Origin: Mytilus edulis
Lineage: Eukaryota; Mollusca; Bivalvia; Mytilida; Mytilidae
Reading direction: 5' to 3'
Assembly: GCF_963676685.1 (NCBI RefSeq)
Contig: NC_092352.1
Coordinates: 23,145,117-23,209,116, forward strand
DNA: 64,000 nucleotides
The notes under the pieces were generated by a model that searched no databases, was not told the DNA's origin, and saw only the letters and a list, made by a program, of their open reading frames with translations. Position numbers and translations under genes: made by a program. The stretch's first letter is position 1. Each line of letters begins with the position of its first letter. Below are positions 51,701 to 62,758 of this stretch, one piece after another.

Positions 51701-54700
51701 CTGCCTGCATAATGGAGACTTGTGATGCAGCAAAATCCAGCTTCTCAAGACCAACCAAATACCTATTCCTTAGGGTAAGAATTTCATCACGTTTGACACC
51801 CAACAGAGACTTGAATGTCATGATCAGTTCTAAATATGATGTTGGTGTCACATAATTATGTCTTCTTAGTTGGTCCATAAAGCTAAAAGTACCAATATGC
51901 AGACATTTTAAATTTATTAAACTGACATGTTAGTTAAATTGTTTTCATAGTTCACATTTTTAAAAGTACCAATTTGTTGAAAAAGAAATATTTTAATACT
52001 GCTATTTTTCAATTCCATAAATTAATCGTAGTAAAAACACTTAAAATGTATTCAACATTCTAGTTAGGAACATAAATACTTAATTTTACTAATCTTATAT
52101 TGCCTTTTGTCTAGATACTAGAAATGGATATGGTTCTAAGGCAAGTCTGTCAAAAAACATGTTTAATATAGTGTAAAATTCATTATATCGTTGTTGCAAA
52201 TCACAACATATGTAATACCAAGAACAACTAACTTATCCCATACCTGACAGAAAGTTCTCTGACACTCTCATGGAACATTTTGCACATAACCACACTCTCT
52301 TTCCTTATGGAATCATCTAAATCAACTTCTTCTAAGAATTTATTAGCTACCATCTCCAAAGCATCTGGCGGCCATGTCTACAATAAATATGAATTATAGT
52401 ATTCTGGAAATATACAACTCTTCTTCGTATGTTTTAAAAAACAAGTATCAAATCAAATGTGTTAAACTCTCATCCTTACTACTGGTAATACTGTTACACA
52501 TTGACAACATTTTGGCTGACATGGAAATCTGCGAAACTAGTATATAATGTTACGTTCTAAAGTCTCTTGGTCATATATTCACATCATTCTGTCACAGCAC
52601 CAATATCTTGGGTGTTATTAACTTGTTTCTGTAAAGAAAATTACATCTTACTAATTCAGATGCTTTTCATTTCTATCATTCATAGAACATGTAACAATAG
52701 CTTTACATTTCAGTACACCAGCGTGTCCGAAAGTTCGGAAAAGAATTGCTAAAATTAAGTTTTGAAGTCTCTTGGTCCATATTCCTGACTTTTTTATTGA
52801 GTCTACTCACCTGGAACCAATCTATAGTACAGCAGTTAATCAGTGAAGGGAACATCCTCAGACGATTCCTGAAGGCATCTCCAATAGGACTCATGGCTAA
52901 CACTATGTGAAGGTTCTTTTTCACACGTTCAATGAAATAGTTGTACATAGCTAAGGGTGTGGCATCCATTTTTTTACCCTGTAAATATTGTGATGAGAAT
53001 AAAATGATATAACCCTGTGTAAGTGTTTCATTAAAAAACGACTATACTAAAACTAGTCACTAAAATACAGGATATTCACCAGTGTTTTCAGCCTTCCTTA
53101 ATATTTTATACTTTGGCTTCTTTTAAAGCTTTGCATCAATTTTATTGCCAAACCAAAATATTAAAATTTCTTTTTCACTCTACTGAATACATGCATTACA
53201 ATCAGTGAATCTATGATAAAACTTAACATTAAACATTTATTATATATTTTATCTGAGATATGGACTTGACCACCAAATAGATCACTATCCCTATGTCGAG
53301 CTTTCTGCGATAAAATTTGCAGGCTCAACAAAAAGAAGTTTCTACAAAAATAAATGAATCCTAAGTAACTAAATAACTGTTAGTGCTATATTTAATTGAT
53401 ACTGAATACACTTATTCTGATATATTTGATACATATAATATATGCATGAATGTGAAACCTAATATCATGAATTAAGTAAGGATTATAGTTTTAAAAGTAG
53501 AATTTACTAAAACTAAACATGCTGTTTCTAGTTCTAACTGTTAAGTACAGTTACAATTCATTCATACATAACCAAGAAGTAATTTCTATTTATACTAGTT
53601 CATACTTATAATACTTTTGTAATATAATTTGTTAACTAGAAATGGAAAAGACTATGTGTCTACATAGATGTGTGAACCTTCGTTTATGTGCTCATTCTAT
53701 AGACATAGTATAGAATAGTATTTCTTTTAAATTCAGAATTAAGCAACCTATAAGTAACTTATGAATATTATACATGTATTATACAAAATGGCTAAAATAG
53801 TTGTTGCCAAATTCTGAACTTTCTGTAGAATTTCAAAAGCTGAGATATACCACCCATGCTTATGCTATTTATAAAGCTAATATATAACATAACCTGTATA
53901 TAGTATCATGCAACGAGACTAATGTATCACATGACCTGTAGTCATGGTTACTACAGTACTTACTGAATACTTCTCCTGAAATTGTCATTAAAGTAAAAAA
54001 AAAAACACATTAAAATAGCTGGAACAAATATATAAAAATATCATTTGAGAACACTTTATTATAGAGATTTTAAAACCTTCAATAAAATCATAATGTGCTT
54101 CATTCAAAATACAAACTTATAATCTTTTCAGCTTTGCAAGTCATATTTGCATATCTTAATACAATATTATATATAGTTTGCATTAATTCAACTTTGTGAT
54201 CCTGAATGTTTTTTTGATAATTTTAGATTTATTCAATGTTTGATGTTCATTGAACACAAGCAGAATGTGCACAAAACATTAAAAATGATTGCATGTCTTT
54301 GTGCATGACACATCTAGTAAATTTAAAATATTGATTAGATATTCCCACATCATTGTAACATTTAAAATTACAAAGGCATTGAAGTTAAACATTCTTTTCT
54401 TTTACATTCTAAATAAAATCATCTTATAATTCCAATAAATTTGTAGAATATTTTGATTACCCTAGTGAAACAAAATTATTTACCTGACATTTTCCCCATA
54501 TTAAATCTAGTAAAGAATTATCTTCCCTGGCAATAGAAATACTAGTACCCTATGAACCACAGAATCTTGGTCAAACCCTAACAGTGCATATATTTTAAGT
54601 TAAAAAAAATTAACCTGATATAGTATAGTAAAACAGAGGGCGCAGAGATCTGAAAACATAAACGCCTCCCCTTTCATAGGCAGAGCATAAAAATCATTTC

Positions 54701-57700
54701 ACAACACTATGAATTGTGTTTGAGTGTTAACTGTTGGTGTACATCTCACCTCACAACATCACAACATAAAAGCATTTTATAACTGAAAATGCAAATGAAT
54801 AGAAATGATACTTAAATTCACTATGGTTGGGTGAACAAGGAAACAGACAAAAAAAACCAACTTTATTACAAAAAAAAATTGCAATTTCATTTAATCAAGT
54901 CTCCATAATTGTTTCTAGATTGTATTGAAGATTATGTATGCTGATATATTTGTTTAACACCTTATAAGGGAGTAAGAAATGTAAAACTGATGACAGATTT
55001 CTTTCTTACTCAAAGCAGTGAAATTCCAGAATGCAGGGTTTAATACATTTTTTAATTTAACTGACATTTTTCCAGAATACATTTTAAACCAAAAAAAAAG
55101 TAGAAAAGAACAGTGAATTGTTTTAAAGTCAATGCTGACATATGAATCTATAATACAGCTAGAATATAGACATCACATATATATGAAACAAATGGGATTT
55201 TTTCAGGTTTGAAAATATGGTTTGCTTGAATTACCGAAGAAAATTCATCTTCTTGAACTTCCTTATTTGCAACATCATTTTTTGGCTGTAAACAAAAAAA
55301 ATAAACAAACTGAGGAATATATATAATGTAAAACTGATGATAGCTATTCAAGAAAATTTGGTGATTCCCATTGTTGTTGTTTTACTGAGACAACCCATTC
55401 TTTACAATTTCAAATTCAACATGTTTTAAAATTTTTGGTATGTTTTTAAGTTCAAAATTAAAGACTTAAAGATTATGTTTAATTAATTAATTCAGAAGAC
55501 TCTTATTACTCAAATTAATTTAAAATGCAGAGTAAAAAATTCTAATCTTCCAAGAATAGCATCATGAACAAAACAGGAATTAACGGATGATAAAAATGAA
55601 TGCCTTTTCTTCTGGAGGAGCTGTTTGACCAGTCTCTTTGGCCTCCTTAGCTTTGGCAGCTGCATTAATTTCCTAAAACAATCATTCATAAAATATTATA
55701 AAATTAGGGGTTTTGGGGAGTCATAACTAAATTTTGTTTTGTTTATTTAACTTTTTACTGTGTTCTACCAACAAATTTCATAGAGCATCCTGGTACACAG
55801 GAAATTTTAAAACAGTCCTTGCTATTATAGCTCATTACTCATAAGAAGTGATAAAATCACGAGCAAAAACTTTACAGTTTATCCAAAAAATTGCTGAACC
55901 ATGAAAATGAGGACAAGCACAATAAATTAGCCAGATTGAAATTTCAGAAAACATAAGGCATCTTTTTACAAGATATGAATTATTCAATTTTTCTCACCTT
56001 TAATTTTTTTAGCTTTATTTTTAACCAATAGTGAAAGATTTTAGCCTTGGATTAGCATTCCTGAGTCTTTTGCAACATTCATAATAATTGAGATTAAAAA
56101 CTGTAGTGGTGCACATATTAATAACTACACTGGACACACAACACTGCACATCACATCCATTAATATTAGTTTATAAAGTTTTAGTAATTGCATGAGCTCT
56201 CCATTTTAACTTGCATATTCATTAATCAACAACACTCCTAATATATCTATCACAAAATATTTGTGAAACCCAAATGGAAAAGATTATATTACCTCTTGTC
56301 TAGCAACAGCCTGCATTTTCTCTATTAATTCAGCTTTCTCATCTGAGGCAAAGATATTAGGAACATCACCAGTATTTAAAATCATACTTATATCCTCCAT
56401 AAAAGATTCATCTTTAATCTGAGTATCAGCAAACAAAAATACCATTGGTTTTCCATCAGCTCCAGCTTTTATAAGAAGCTAAAAGAGAAATCAAAACAGC
56501 GTTTCAAACAAAACAAATAGTAGATATAGACTTTTGTTTAATAATACATACAAGTTCATTTAAATTTAAAGCATGACAATGTAATTATTTTTTTTTATTT
56601 TGATTCAAACCATAAATATTTTTTTCTACTGTAATTGACAAGTATGTCATGACCAATTGATGTGTAAATTTCACTTTTCTGAACAAAATTGTTTTTATGT
56701 TGGTCACATAGGTTGTTTGACTGTTCTACATACTTTCTTGACATCTTCTCTCCACTCAGTAGCAGTATAATTCTTAGTGATTTCTATCATAAACATATCA
56801 AAGTCTGCCATAAATGTGGCCAGTTTTACAGCACTCTGTCGTCCACTACCACCAATACCTACAAAATCATATCTAATAATGTAGAACTTAGTAAACTAGA
56901 GGCTCTAAAGAGCCTGTGTCGCTCACCTTGGTCTTTGTGAATATTAAACAAAGGAAGCAGATGGATTCATGACAAAATTGTGTTTTGGTGATGGTGATGT
57001 GTTTGTACATCTTACTTTGCTGAACAGTCTTACAATTATCTCTATCTATAATGAACTTGGCCCAGTAGTTTCAGTGGAAAATGTTAATAAAAATTTACAA
57101 ATTTTAAGAAAATTGTTCAAAATTGACTATAAAGGACAATAACTCCTTAGGCGGTCAATTGACCATTTCGGTAATGCTGACTTGTTTGTAAATCTTACTT
57201 TGCTGAACATTATTGCTGTTTACAGTTTATCTCTATCTATAATAATATTCGAGATAATAACCAAAAACAGAAAAATTTCCTTAAAATTACCGATTCAGGG
57301 GCAGCAACCCAACAATGGGTTGTCCGATTCATCTGAAAAACGGGTTGTCCGATTCATCTGAAAATTGGCAGATAGATTTTGACCTGATAAACAATTTAAC
57401 TCATGTCAGATTTGCTCTAAATGCTTTGGTTTTTGAGTTATAAGCCAAAAACTGCATTTTACCCCTATGTTCTATTTTTAGCTATGGCGGCCATCTTGGT
57501 TGGTTGGCCGGGTCACGCCACACATTTTTAAAACTAGATACCCCAAAGATGATTGTGGTCAAGTTTGGATTAATTTGGCCCAGTAGTTTCATAGGAGAAG
57601 ATTTTTGTAAAAGTTAACGACGACGGACGACGACGCCGGACGCAAAGTGATGGGAAAAGCTCACTTGGCCCTTTGGGCCAGGTGAGCTAAAAAAGGTCAC

Positions 57701-60700
57701 ATTAAAAAAACATCCCTACTAACAGAATGTGATGTTAAGAGCAAGGTTGATCATTTAAGTTTTTTTCCTTTATTTTTAAAATTATAAAAAAAAAAAACAT
57801 TTTTCCTCTATGTTCTTTAAATTTAAATTTAAAGAACACATTATCAGAATAAAAAAAAATACAGCACAGCATCCTTTTTTAAGCTATAATGCATCAATTC
57901 TGCACTAGAATTACTGGACAATAAATGCTGGATAATGAGACATACGAAAAAAAAGTGTTTAGACTCATTGGTGGCCTACGTTTTTTTAATTTTTGTTGCT
58001 CTTTGGTCGAGTTGTTGTCTCTCTAATACATTCCCAATTTCCATTCTCTATCTTATTATTTATAGTTATACATACCAACAAGTAACATGTGACCATTATC
58101 CTGAAGTAATACTCGACAGACACGAGATATGTGTTCAATGGCAAATTTAAACATAACTAGTCTCATTGGTGCCTTACTGATCATGTTGTATTCATCTAAA
58201 TAGCTGTAAAAATATAGAAATATAAAGATAGGTATGTGAACCATATATACTTAAACTGTATGCCTCAGCAAAATATAAAACAGATAAAAAAATTCATACA
58301 ACCCTAAAAATTCTTTCAATTTGACATTTTCTTCCCAAATTTTTTGGGTGAATTTATTACATATTTTAATTGGCACAATTTCTATCATAATGACAAATGA
58401 AATGAAAACCAAACAACAAATTTCCATGTCTTTAAATTGAAATCTAATATAAATGTTACACAAATAAACAATTGAATACCAACTCTCTATGTTATATAAG
58501 ACTTACTTTTCTATGACTTCTGTTAATTGTTTTAAGTCTGTAACTTCATCATACACTTTATTTTCAGCAATCATGTAATCTCCAAAGAACAAACTACGAA
58601 TGTTTTCATCTACAACAGTTCCGCTAGCTGATAAATGTCCAAGGATTTTATCTATGTTCATTTTAAAACTGTTTGAACATTGTTCCTTCACTATCTTGAA
58701 AAACATTTCCCTGAAAAAAAATTAAGAATTATCTTTTGTTTTTTCTTCTACACATTGCATTTGGTGTGTTTTTCTTTTATAGACTGCATCTGTTGTCTTT
58801 TCTATATAATATTGCATTCAGTTATATATGAAAACATGAACCTCATTCAGTTTTCCAATATATGTATCTGTAGAAGCAGTGATAGCAATATAAAACAATC
58901 CAATACTATTGATACAGAATACATTACATTTCTTGCATTGAAATATAGTGATTTCCAAGTCAAATAAAAACTAAAATAAACTTTGTCATAAAACTTTGGG
59001 TGATTATCAACAAAGTGACATCAAAACCAATTTAAATTTAAGGAGATGTAGGATAGCTATTCTATTGCAACACAAAACATTATTCTACCAAAACATACAT
59101 CTAATATTAAAAAAAAAAGCTTCTCTCAAACTATTTTATAATCAATAATCAATATTGGACTTTGAAATTGTTATACATGCTTGATGGTAGAAAATTCACA
59201 TACAGTGATAGATTACAATGCCCCTGACAAAAACATTTCAATATATTCAAAATTTGCAATATCAAAATAATTGTTGGAAAAAATCCTTGATTTTACCTAT
59301 CTTCATGATCAATAAGACGATCATAGAATACTCTGTAAACTTCATGCACCCACAAACGCATAAGTTTATCTGCTTCCTGTAAATGGGTTGAAGGCACTAG
59401 CAGTACACCTCTAATTACACGAGCAAAGTCTCTCAAATTGAACACGTAATGACTCTTAGCTGGAGTTGGAAGGAAATTTAAAACAGCTTCCTTGTATACT
59501 CCCATTGTAGCGGCTACCAATAACTGAAATAGTACAGTAAAGATTGAATATTTAATTTTTAAAAAAAAGTTCGGACTTATGTTCCATGATCAGAAGCTAG
59601 AATATTTTTACACTTTAATCCTTCACATCATTTCCTAACTCCCATTGTTCCATGTTTTCTAATTATTTCTTATTTCTATACATGTAACACTTTTAAGTAT
59701 CTAATTGGTTTTTCAATGGATGTTTTAAGTTACCAAAAATCAATAAATCAATCTAACATGGGTTTCTGTATCAAAATCTCAATTTGAAAAAGAAAGGTAC
59801 TAAATCACATTTTTAATATCACATCAAAGCAAGCAAACATTTAATTTTTTTTAAGGAGATGGATAAAAAACAAGAATGTGTCCCTAGTACATAGATGCCC
59901 CATCCGCACTATCATTTTCTACGTTCAGTGGACTGTGAAAATGGGGTAAAAACTCTAATTTGGCATTAAAATTAGAAAGATCATATCATAGGGAACATGT
60001 GTACTAAGTTTCAAGTTAATTGGACTTCAACTTCATCGAAAACTACTTTGACAAAAAAACTTGAGAAGGAATAGACGGACAAATGAACGAACAGATGGAT
60101 GAACGGACGCACAGACAAAAAACATAATGCCCATAAATTGGGTATAAAAAAAATCTCATGATTTATTTTCAAATGAAATTAGCAAGGTTAAATTATCTAG
60201 ATTTTTTTTACTTCCAATAATAATCTTACCTTTCCATTCCTTACAAACGATCCTTCAAAATTGGCAAAATGCCAATCTGTTATTGATGTAAAAATTCTGG
60301 TCATTGTTGAATCATCAAATTCATTTATTGATACAACATTCAAATGTCTGGTAAAACGACTTGTAATATCGTTCCTACCTCCACCAGGTGGACCCATAGC
60401 TGCTACAAGTAGCTGAAAAATATTTTTATTTTGTGACAATTTACTTTACAAAAGTGGAAATACAGTTCTCATTCATTTGTGTGATTATCTATGCAACATT
60501 TGAAGTAAATTTCAAATTCAACAATATTATAGAAAACTTCTATCCACGAAGTCACAATAAATGTTATTATAGCATCAGAGAGGTTACATGAAAATACAAA
60601 GATTTTGGTTTTCAGCCTTGAAATCATTAAAAGACATATCATTTTAAATATCCTATATACCTATCAATTATTTTATACAAAACAATACTTCATGCTTAAG

Positions 60701-62512
60701 TAAAATTGTGCCATTAGCACACTTTCTGAATTGCAAAGTTATAGGAATTTGTAAGATTTTTGTCTGATACATACCACGTCTGTTAGGAAAACTTTAGTTG
60801 TATCTTTTCTGTCATACCAATGTCCATGATCTAACCACTGCCTCAATAACTCTATAGGAGGCTGAGCTCCGTACTTCTCTTTAGCTGGCATGTTCAGGTC
60901 ATCAACAAATGTGACAGATTTCTTTCCCATTGGTGGACCAAACACTCCTTTTCTTCTCCTGATAATTGTATGGTTTTTTTTCATCATTAGAAAGGTAATT
61001 CATACTTTAATTTTCCAGAGCAATTAAAATATAATATGATACCAATATTGGTTTAAAAGATTCAGGAAAAGTTTTTTTGAAATGTTATGTAAATGAGGCC
61101 AAAAGTTACCATACATGTTGAATGGTATATATAGTCTTCTGAGTGCAGGATAATAATACATAAACATTTCTCACATTGTTAAAGACCCAATGGTAGCCTT
61201 TCGGCTGTTTTCTGCTCTTTGGTCGGGTTGTTGGCTTTTTGTCACATTCCCTATTTCCATTCTAATTTTTTTTCACTTAGATCAATAATTTTACTCTTAC
61301 CTGTCAAGTTTAGCCATTACAATATCTTGTGTTTGATTGGCTGATGTTCTGGCTGAGAAATTGATACAGTTTGGCATATACCTATAAACATACAACAAAA
61401 AATGTAGAATTTCTTCAAGTAAATATTTTTTTTAATGTTTCAAGTATTGTATAAACATTAAAATTAACAAAATCAAAGGAAAATCAAATTTGAATTGTAA
61501 TGTGTAACTGAGAACCAGTATCCTTAAATATATATTAAAAAAGAAGATGTGGTATAATTGCCAATGAGACAAATCACCACGAGACCAAAATGACACAGAA
61601 ATTAACAACTATAGGTCAACTATGAGGTCTTAAGACATGCAGATGAAATCAAAGGCTCAGAATACTCCAATAGTCTCCCTTTGTGGCAAACTAGGCAGTT
61701 GAAATCCGAAAGAAGACAGGAAACCACAAAAAGATAATAATTTAGTGTTACTATGGGCTATAAATTAGATATATGTTATTTTTTTCCATTAAAAAGGCTT
61801 TTTTTCTCAAATCAATGATAAAACTTACAGGTCTTTAGGTAGATCTAGAAGGAAGCCATTTGTAATAGCAGATTTTCCTGTACCAGTAGGCCCAACAAAC
61901 AACATGGGCTGTGAATGTGGAAGGTATGTAGTCAGGAAGAAAGCTTGTCTGGCTGTGTCTGTGGTCTGTATAATTACTTCATTAATCTACAAAAATATAC
62001 AAATATGAGAAACATGGGAGTTAGTTCAGTTATTAAGTTTGTCAGTAACATATGTATACAACTTTGAGGAAACTACGAAGGATTGTCTGCACTGTTAGCC
62101 ACTAGTCCAATGAACCAGACTAGTAAATGTTTAATCTAACTAGTAAGTAAGACACATACAAAAAATGATTGAAAATTGGTCTTTGGTCTAGTTGTCAGAA
62201 AAGATTTTGGTTATCTGTATACAAGTAAACATTACTTCTTAACAATTAAATGATTTTCTCAAAATATCTTGTGTAATTTATACTTCGTAAGCATCTGTAA
62301 TGCTGGGATAGTCTCATCCGACCATGCAAGGGCTGTATAGCCAGTCAAGGTCATTAAAAAATTCCATTTGTTGTAGATAGTCTTACCTTTGCATCCTTTG
62401 GAATTATCAGTTTATTTTTATCTAATGTGTCCATCCATTCAATCCAGTTACCACTGGCTTTCTTCTCAAAGCAGAAATCATATATTGAGGATCTCTCTGG
62501 AATCATGTTACT
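33082..62512 (-). CDS. DNAH3: Axonemal dynein heavy chain, DNAH3-like, 3' half (35 exons)
   Basis: Thirty-five coding exons on the minus strand, total 6474 nt, encode 2157 residues plus stop. Every join keeps frame. Order along the protein: AAA3 (GPTGTGKS at about residues 74-81), AAA4 (GIGGSGRQS at 431-439), stalk and microtubule-binding domain (about 675-1055), AAA5, AAA6 and the C-terminal region ending [19 protein letters not shown]3-type chains are about 4100 residues, so the 5' half lies right of the window. Axonemal dynein heavy chains are ATPase motors; this class forms single-headed inner arms in cilia and sperm flagella. DNAH3 is favoured over DNAH7 and DNAH12 by C-terminal wording such as [23 protein letters not shown] and [16 protein letters not shown], judged from memory. 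All introns are GT-AG except one possible GC donor at 55602-55603. Oddities are listed in separate entries. Confidence 0.9.
33589..33677 (-). repeat. 'gatgtggtatgattgccaat' repeat, reverse copy in the last DNAH3 intron
   Basis: Plus strand reads 'gtgacctatagttattaatt' to 'atcatatcacatcttctttt'. This is the reverse complement of the family at 61536-61735 and matches 37752-37858. It lies between the last two DNAH3 exons. Confidence 0.75.
36025..36130. repeat. Partial copy of the 29542-29744 element
   Basis: Contains 'ccgtggatttcatttatttt', 'catgggttccaagttgagga' and 'ttcatggatatttggtttca', in the same order as the larger element. It lies in the intron between exons 35838-35966 and 36614-36767. 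Confidence 0.5.
37106..44397 (-). CDS. DNAH3: DNAH3 exons for AAA6 (6 exons)
   Basis: Exons in transcript order: 44237-44397, 39906-40063, 39283-39650, 38645-38852, 37878-38128, 37106-37269. Key segments are [99 protein letters not shown] joined to [30 protein letters not shown]; and [20 protein letters not shown]. These are standard AAA6 landmarks of axonemal heavy chains. The 4.2-kb intron between the first two holds element D and a dispersed repeat. Confidence 0.93.
37752..37858 (-). repeat. 'gatgtggtatgattgccaat' repeat, reverse copy upstream of exon 37878
   Basis: Plus strand reads 'cattgttgaaggctgtacag' through 'aatcatatcacatcttcttt'. It ends about 20 bp from the donor of the 37878-38128 exon, so it sits just inside the downstream intron. 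Confidence 0.75.
41347..41637 (+). repeat. 'aacaagaatgtgtcc' repeat, copy in DNAH3 intron
   Basis: Shorter copy, 'aacaagaatgtgtccccagt' to 'aaatggggcattaaaa', with one instead of two central blocks. Same orientation as the copies at 29765 and 59869. Confidence 0.75.
42975..43714. mobile_element. Foldback element D with 'gaccgtacg' palindromic arms
   Basis: The left arm (about 42975-43080) and right arm (about 43618-43714) are inverted. Both contain several near-palindromes of the type 'gaccgtacgcgtacggtc'. The outer ends read 'ttccagaccgtatgagtatt' on the left and, in reverse complement, 'ttccagaccatatgagtatt' on the right. atgta stands at both flanks (42970-42974 and 43715-43719). The interior is AT-rich with no convincing gene. 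Two short plus-strand frames over the right arm are repeat read-through. Confidence 0.82.
44701..45886. repeat. 91-bp tandem array of a DNAH3 exon end plus splice donor, 13 copies
   Basis: The marker 'tacctgaag' recurs at 44701, 44792, 44883, 44974, 45065, 45156, 45247, 45338, 45429, 45520, 45611, 45702 and 45793, exactly 91 bp apart. On the minus strand each unit reads: 65 nt of exon ([17 protein letters not shown]), then donor cag|gtaagc, then 26 nt ending in 'cttctgtatctcag'. The highest-coordinate copy is the end of the real exon 45796-46038. Copies are nearly identical; seven carry 'gataaataaacc' (Tyr codon), others 'gattaataaa' (Asn codon) as in the real exon. Confidence 0.97.
45796..48144 (-). 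CDS. DNAH3: DNAH3 exons for AAA5 (4 exons)
   Basis: Exons in transcript order: 47943-48144, 47401-47708, 46413-46598, 45796-46038. The first holds [20 protein letters not shown] and [10 protein letters not shown]; the second [20 protein letters not shown] and [20 protein letters not shown]; the third [20 protein letters not shown]; the fourth [20 protein letters not shown] and [20 protein letters not shown]. Phases are 1, 0, 0, 0 at their ends. The last exon is the intact founder of a 91-bp array on its downstream side, and its true donor is at 45794-45795. Confidence 0.92.
46599..47400. other. DNAH3 intron with an unassigned minus-strand frame
   Basis: The intron holds an 80-codon-scale minus-strand frame at 46585-46824 that starts [20 protein letters not shown] and continues [20 protein letters not shown]. 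It reads into the next exon but cannot be spliced in from upstream in a known way, and no heavy chain has this segment. It has a protein-like look and could be a decayed transposon fragment. I do not recognise it. Confidence 0.25.
48233..49569. mobile_element. 1337-bp terminal-inverted-repeat element in DNAH3 intron
   Basis: The ends are perfect inverted repeats of 29 bp, beginning 'catggaagtattatattgac'. A 7-bp direct repeat gttagat flanks it (48226-48232 and 49570-49576). Further in, 'atctgcgatgccgc' (left) and its inverse (right) also pair. The interior looks less AT-biased than the surrounding intron and has no open frame long enough for a transposase, so this is a non-autonomous DNA element. 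The superfamily is uncertain. Confidence 0.88.
49846..51882 (-). CDS. DNAH3: DNAH3 exons for stalk and microtubule-binding domain (4 exons)
   Basis: Exons in transcript order: 51429-51882, 50844-51061, 50423-50630, 49846-50106. The first (454 nt) starts [20 protein letters not shown] and continues with a long heptad-like coiled coil rich in E, K, A (for example [20 protein letters not shown]), the outgoing stalk. [17 protein letters not shown] and [20 protein letters not shown] belong to the microtubule-binding tip. [20 protein letters not shown] begins the returning coiled coil, which ends with [20 protein letters not shown] before AAA5. Tip and both coils have the usual lengths. Confidence 0.93.
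50139..50210 (-). pseudogene. Duplicated fragment of DNAH3 exon 49846-50106
   Basis: About 65 bp copies the 5' end of the stalk exon (compare 50043-50105). On the minus strand it reads [21 protein letters not shown], differing from the real exon by a few bases. It lies 35 bp upstream of the exon in the same orientation. It lacks a proper acceptor (tcgaag before it) and is followed by the real intron end, so it is a tandem partial duplication, not a used exon. Confidence 0.8.
52244..59523 (-). CDS. DNAH3: DNAH3 exons for AAA4 (9 exons)
   Basis: Exons in transcript order: 59297-59523, 58507-58710, 58076-58203, 56734-56858, 56293-56478, 55604-55672, 55235-55285, 52811-52978, 52244-52377. The fourth begins with the AAA4 loop [14 protein letters not shown], joined to NGHMLLVG of the third across a phase-1 intron. 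The fifth has [15 protein letters not shown] and [19 protein letters not shown]. Two small exons (23 and 17 codons, [20 protein letters not shown] and [17 protein letters not shown]) code for an acidic low-complexity insert before the [19 protein letters not shown] exon. The 23-codon exon has no GT donor in frame; a GC donor (aag|gcattc) fits phase. So this insert is the least certain part of the model. Confidence 0.85.
52979..55234. other. 2.3-kb DNAH3 intron, no gene
   Basis: AT-rich sequence with no coding exon. Near 54620-54695 there is a scrap resembling the end of the 'aacaagaatgtgtcc' repeat family ('gagggcgcagagatctgaaa', 'ataggcagagcataaaaa'). Confidence 0.5.
55235..55672 (-). CDS. 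DNAH3: DNAH3 small linker exons in AAA4 (55235-55285, 55604-55672)
   Basis: Two small phase-0 exons. The 69-nt exon (acceptor ttttag) reads through [20 protein letters not shown] and EEK and must end at 55604 to keep phase, using a GC donor. The nearest GT (reading cc|gttaat near 55579) leaves phase 1, which does not fit the next exon. The 51-nt exon (acceptor tttacag, donor g|gtaattc) reads [17 protein letters not shown]. The insert is poorly conserved in general, so a skipped or alternative exon is possible. Confidence 0.6.
56896..57694 (+). repeat. Dispersed repeat 'ctagaggctctaaagagcct'...'ccaggtgagctaaa'
   Basis: About 0.8 kb, starting 'ctagaggctctaaagagcct' and ending 'ttgggccaggtgagctaaaa', with 'cgctcacctt' near the start being inverse to 'aggtgagc' at the end. 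Internal direct duplications around 'ctgaacagt..tatctctatctataat' and 'gggttgtccgattcatctga' occur. It resembles a repeat widespread in molluscs (memory-based). It lies in a DNAH3 intron. Confidence 0.7.
57960..58055 (+). repeat. 'cacattccccatttcc' repeat fragment
   Basis: Ends 'tacattcccaatttccattc' and holds 'tttggtcgagttgttgtctc'. It lies just downstream (on the minus strand) of the donor of exon 58076-58203. Confidence 0.65.
59869..60153 (+). repeat. 'aacaagaatgtgtcc' repeat, second DNAH3 intron copy
   Basis: Starts 'aacaagaatgtgtccctagt' and ends 'ataaattgggtataaaaa'. Same short form as 41347-41637. Confidence 0.75.
60230..62512 (-). CDS. DNAH3: DNAH3 exons for AAA3 (5 exons)
   Basis: Exons in transcript order: 62387-62512, 61829-61986, 61301-61381, 60775-60958, 60230-60412. 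The second holds the Walker A loop GPTGTGKS after HSQPMLFV. The fourth holds the Walker B region [20 protein letters not shown] followed by [15 protein letters not shown]. The fifth holds [20 protein letters not shown], the conserved post-Walker segment of AAA3. Residues G-K-S and D-D expected for nucleotide binding and hydrolysis are intact. Exon phases are 0, 2, 2, 0, 0 at their ends. The first exon starts [13 protein letters not shown] after a normal acceptor, so further upstream exons must lie beyond 62512; none is seen before the minisatellite. Confidence 0.9.
61190..61270 (+). repeat. 'cacattccccatttcc' repeat fragment
   Basis: Reads 'gctctttggtcgggttgttg' then 'tcacattccctatttccatt'. 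It sits 30 bp from exon 61301-61381. Confidence 0.65.
61536..61735 (+). repeat. 'gatgtggtatgattgccaat' repeat, longest copy
   Basis: Starts 'aaaaaagaagatgtggtata' and runs past 'atgacacagaaattaacaac' and 'cagttgaaatccgaaagaag'. This is the most complete member in the window, and the one from which the shorter pieces can be recognised. Confidence 0.75.
62085..62215 (+). repeat. Dispersed repeat with 'agccactagtcc' (copy 2)
   Basis: Shares 'gttagccactagtccaatg', 'actagtaagtaag' and 'attggtctt..gtctagttgt' with 20700-20865. Confidence 0.6.
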
Positions 62513-62758
62513 CTGAAATCATCAAACAAAAAATAGTTTTATTTATGCACTGAATTTTTAAATGTTTCCGCATAATTTATCAACCATCATATAACTTATA
62601 TTACAAATAAAATGGCAAACTACATAAATTATATGTTCTACATTAAAAAAAAATATTCAAATTATGTGTGAGAAATTTGATCTTGTGAAGCATGTCAAAA
62701 CACTGCAATTTTACGCAAGAAAAGTAAAAAGAGAAATTCCAGAACATGATGCAGTAAT

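Noticed and set aside
33082..62512. Assignment to DNAH7 or DNAH12 instead of DNAH3
   Set aside because: All three are close single-headed inner-arm chains. Segments such as GESLPKIL and [16 protein letters not shown] fit DNAH3 best from memory, but a tree would be decisive.
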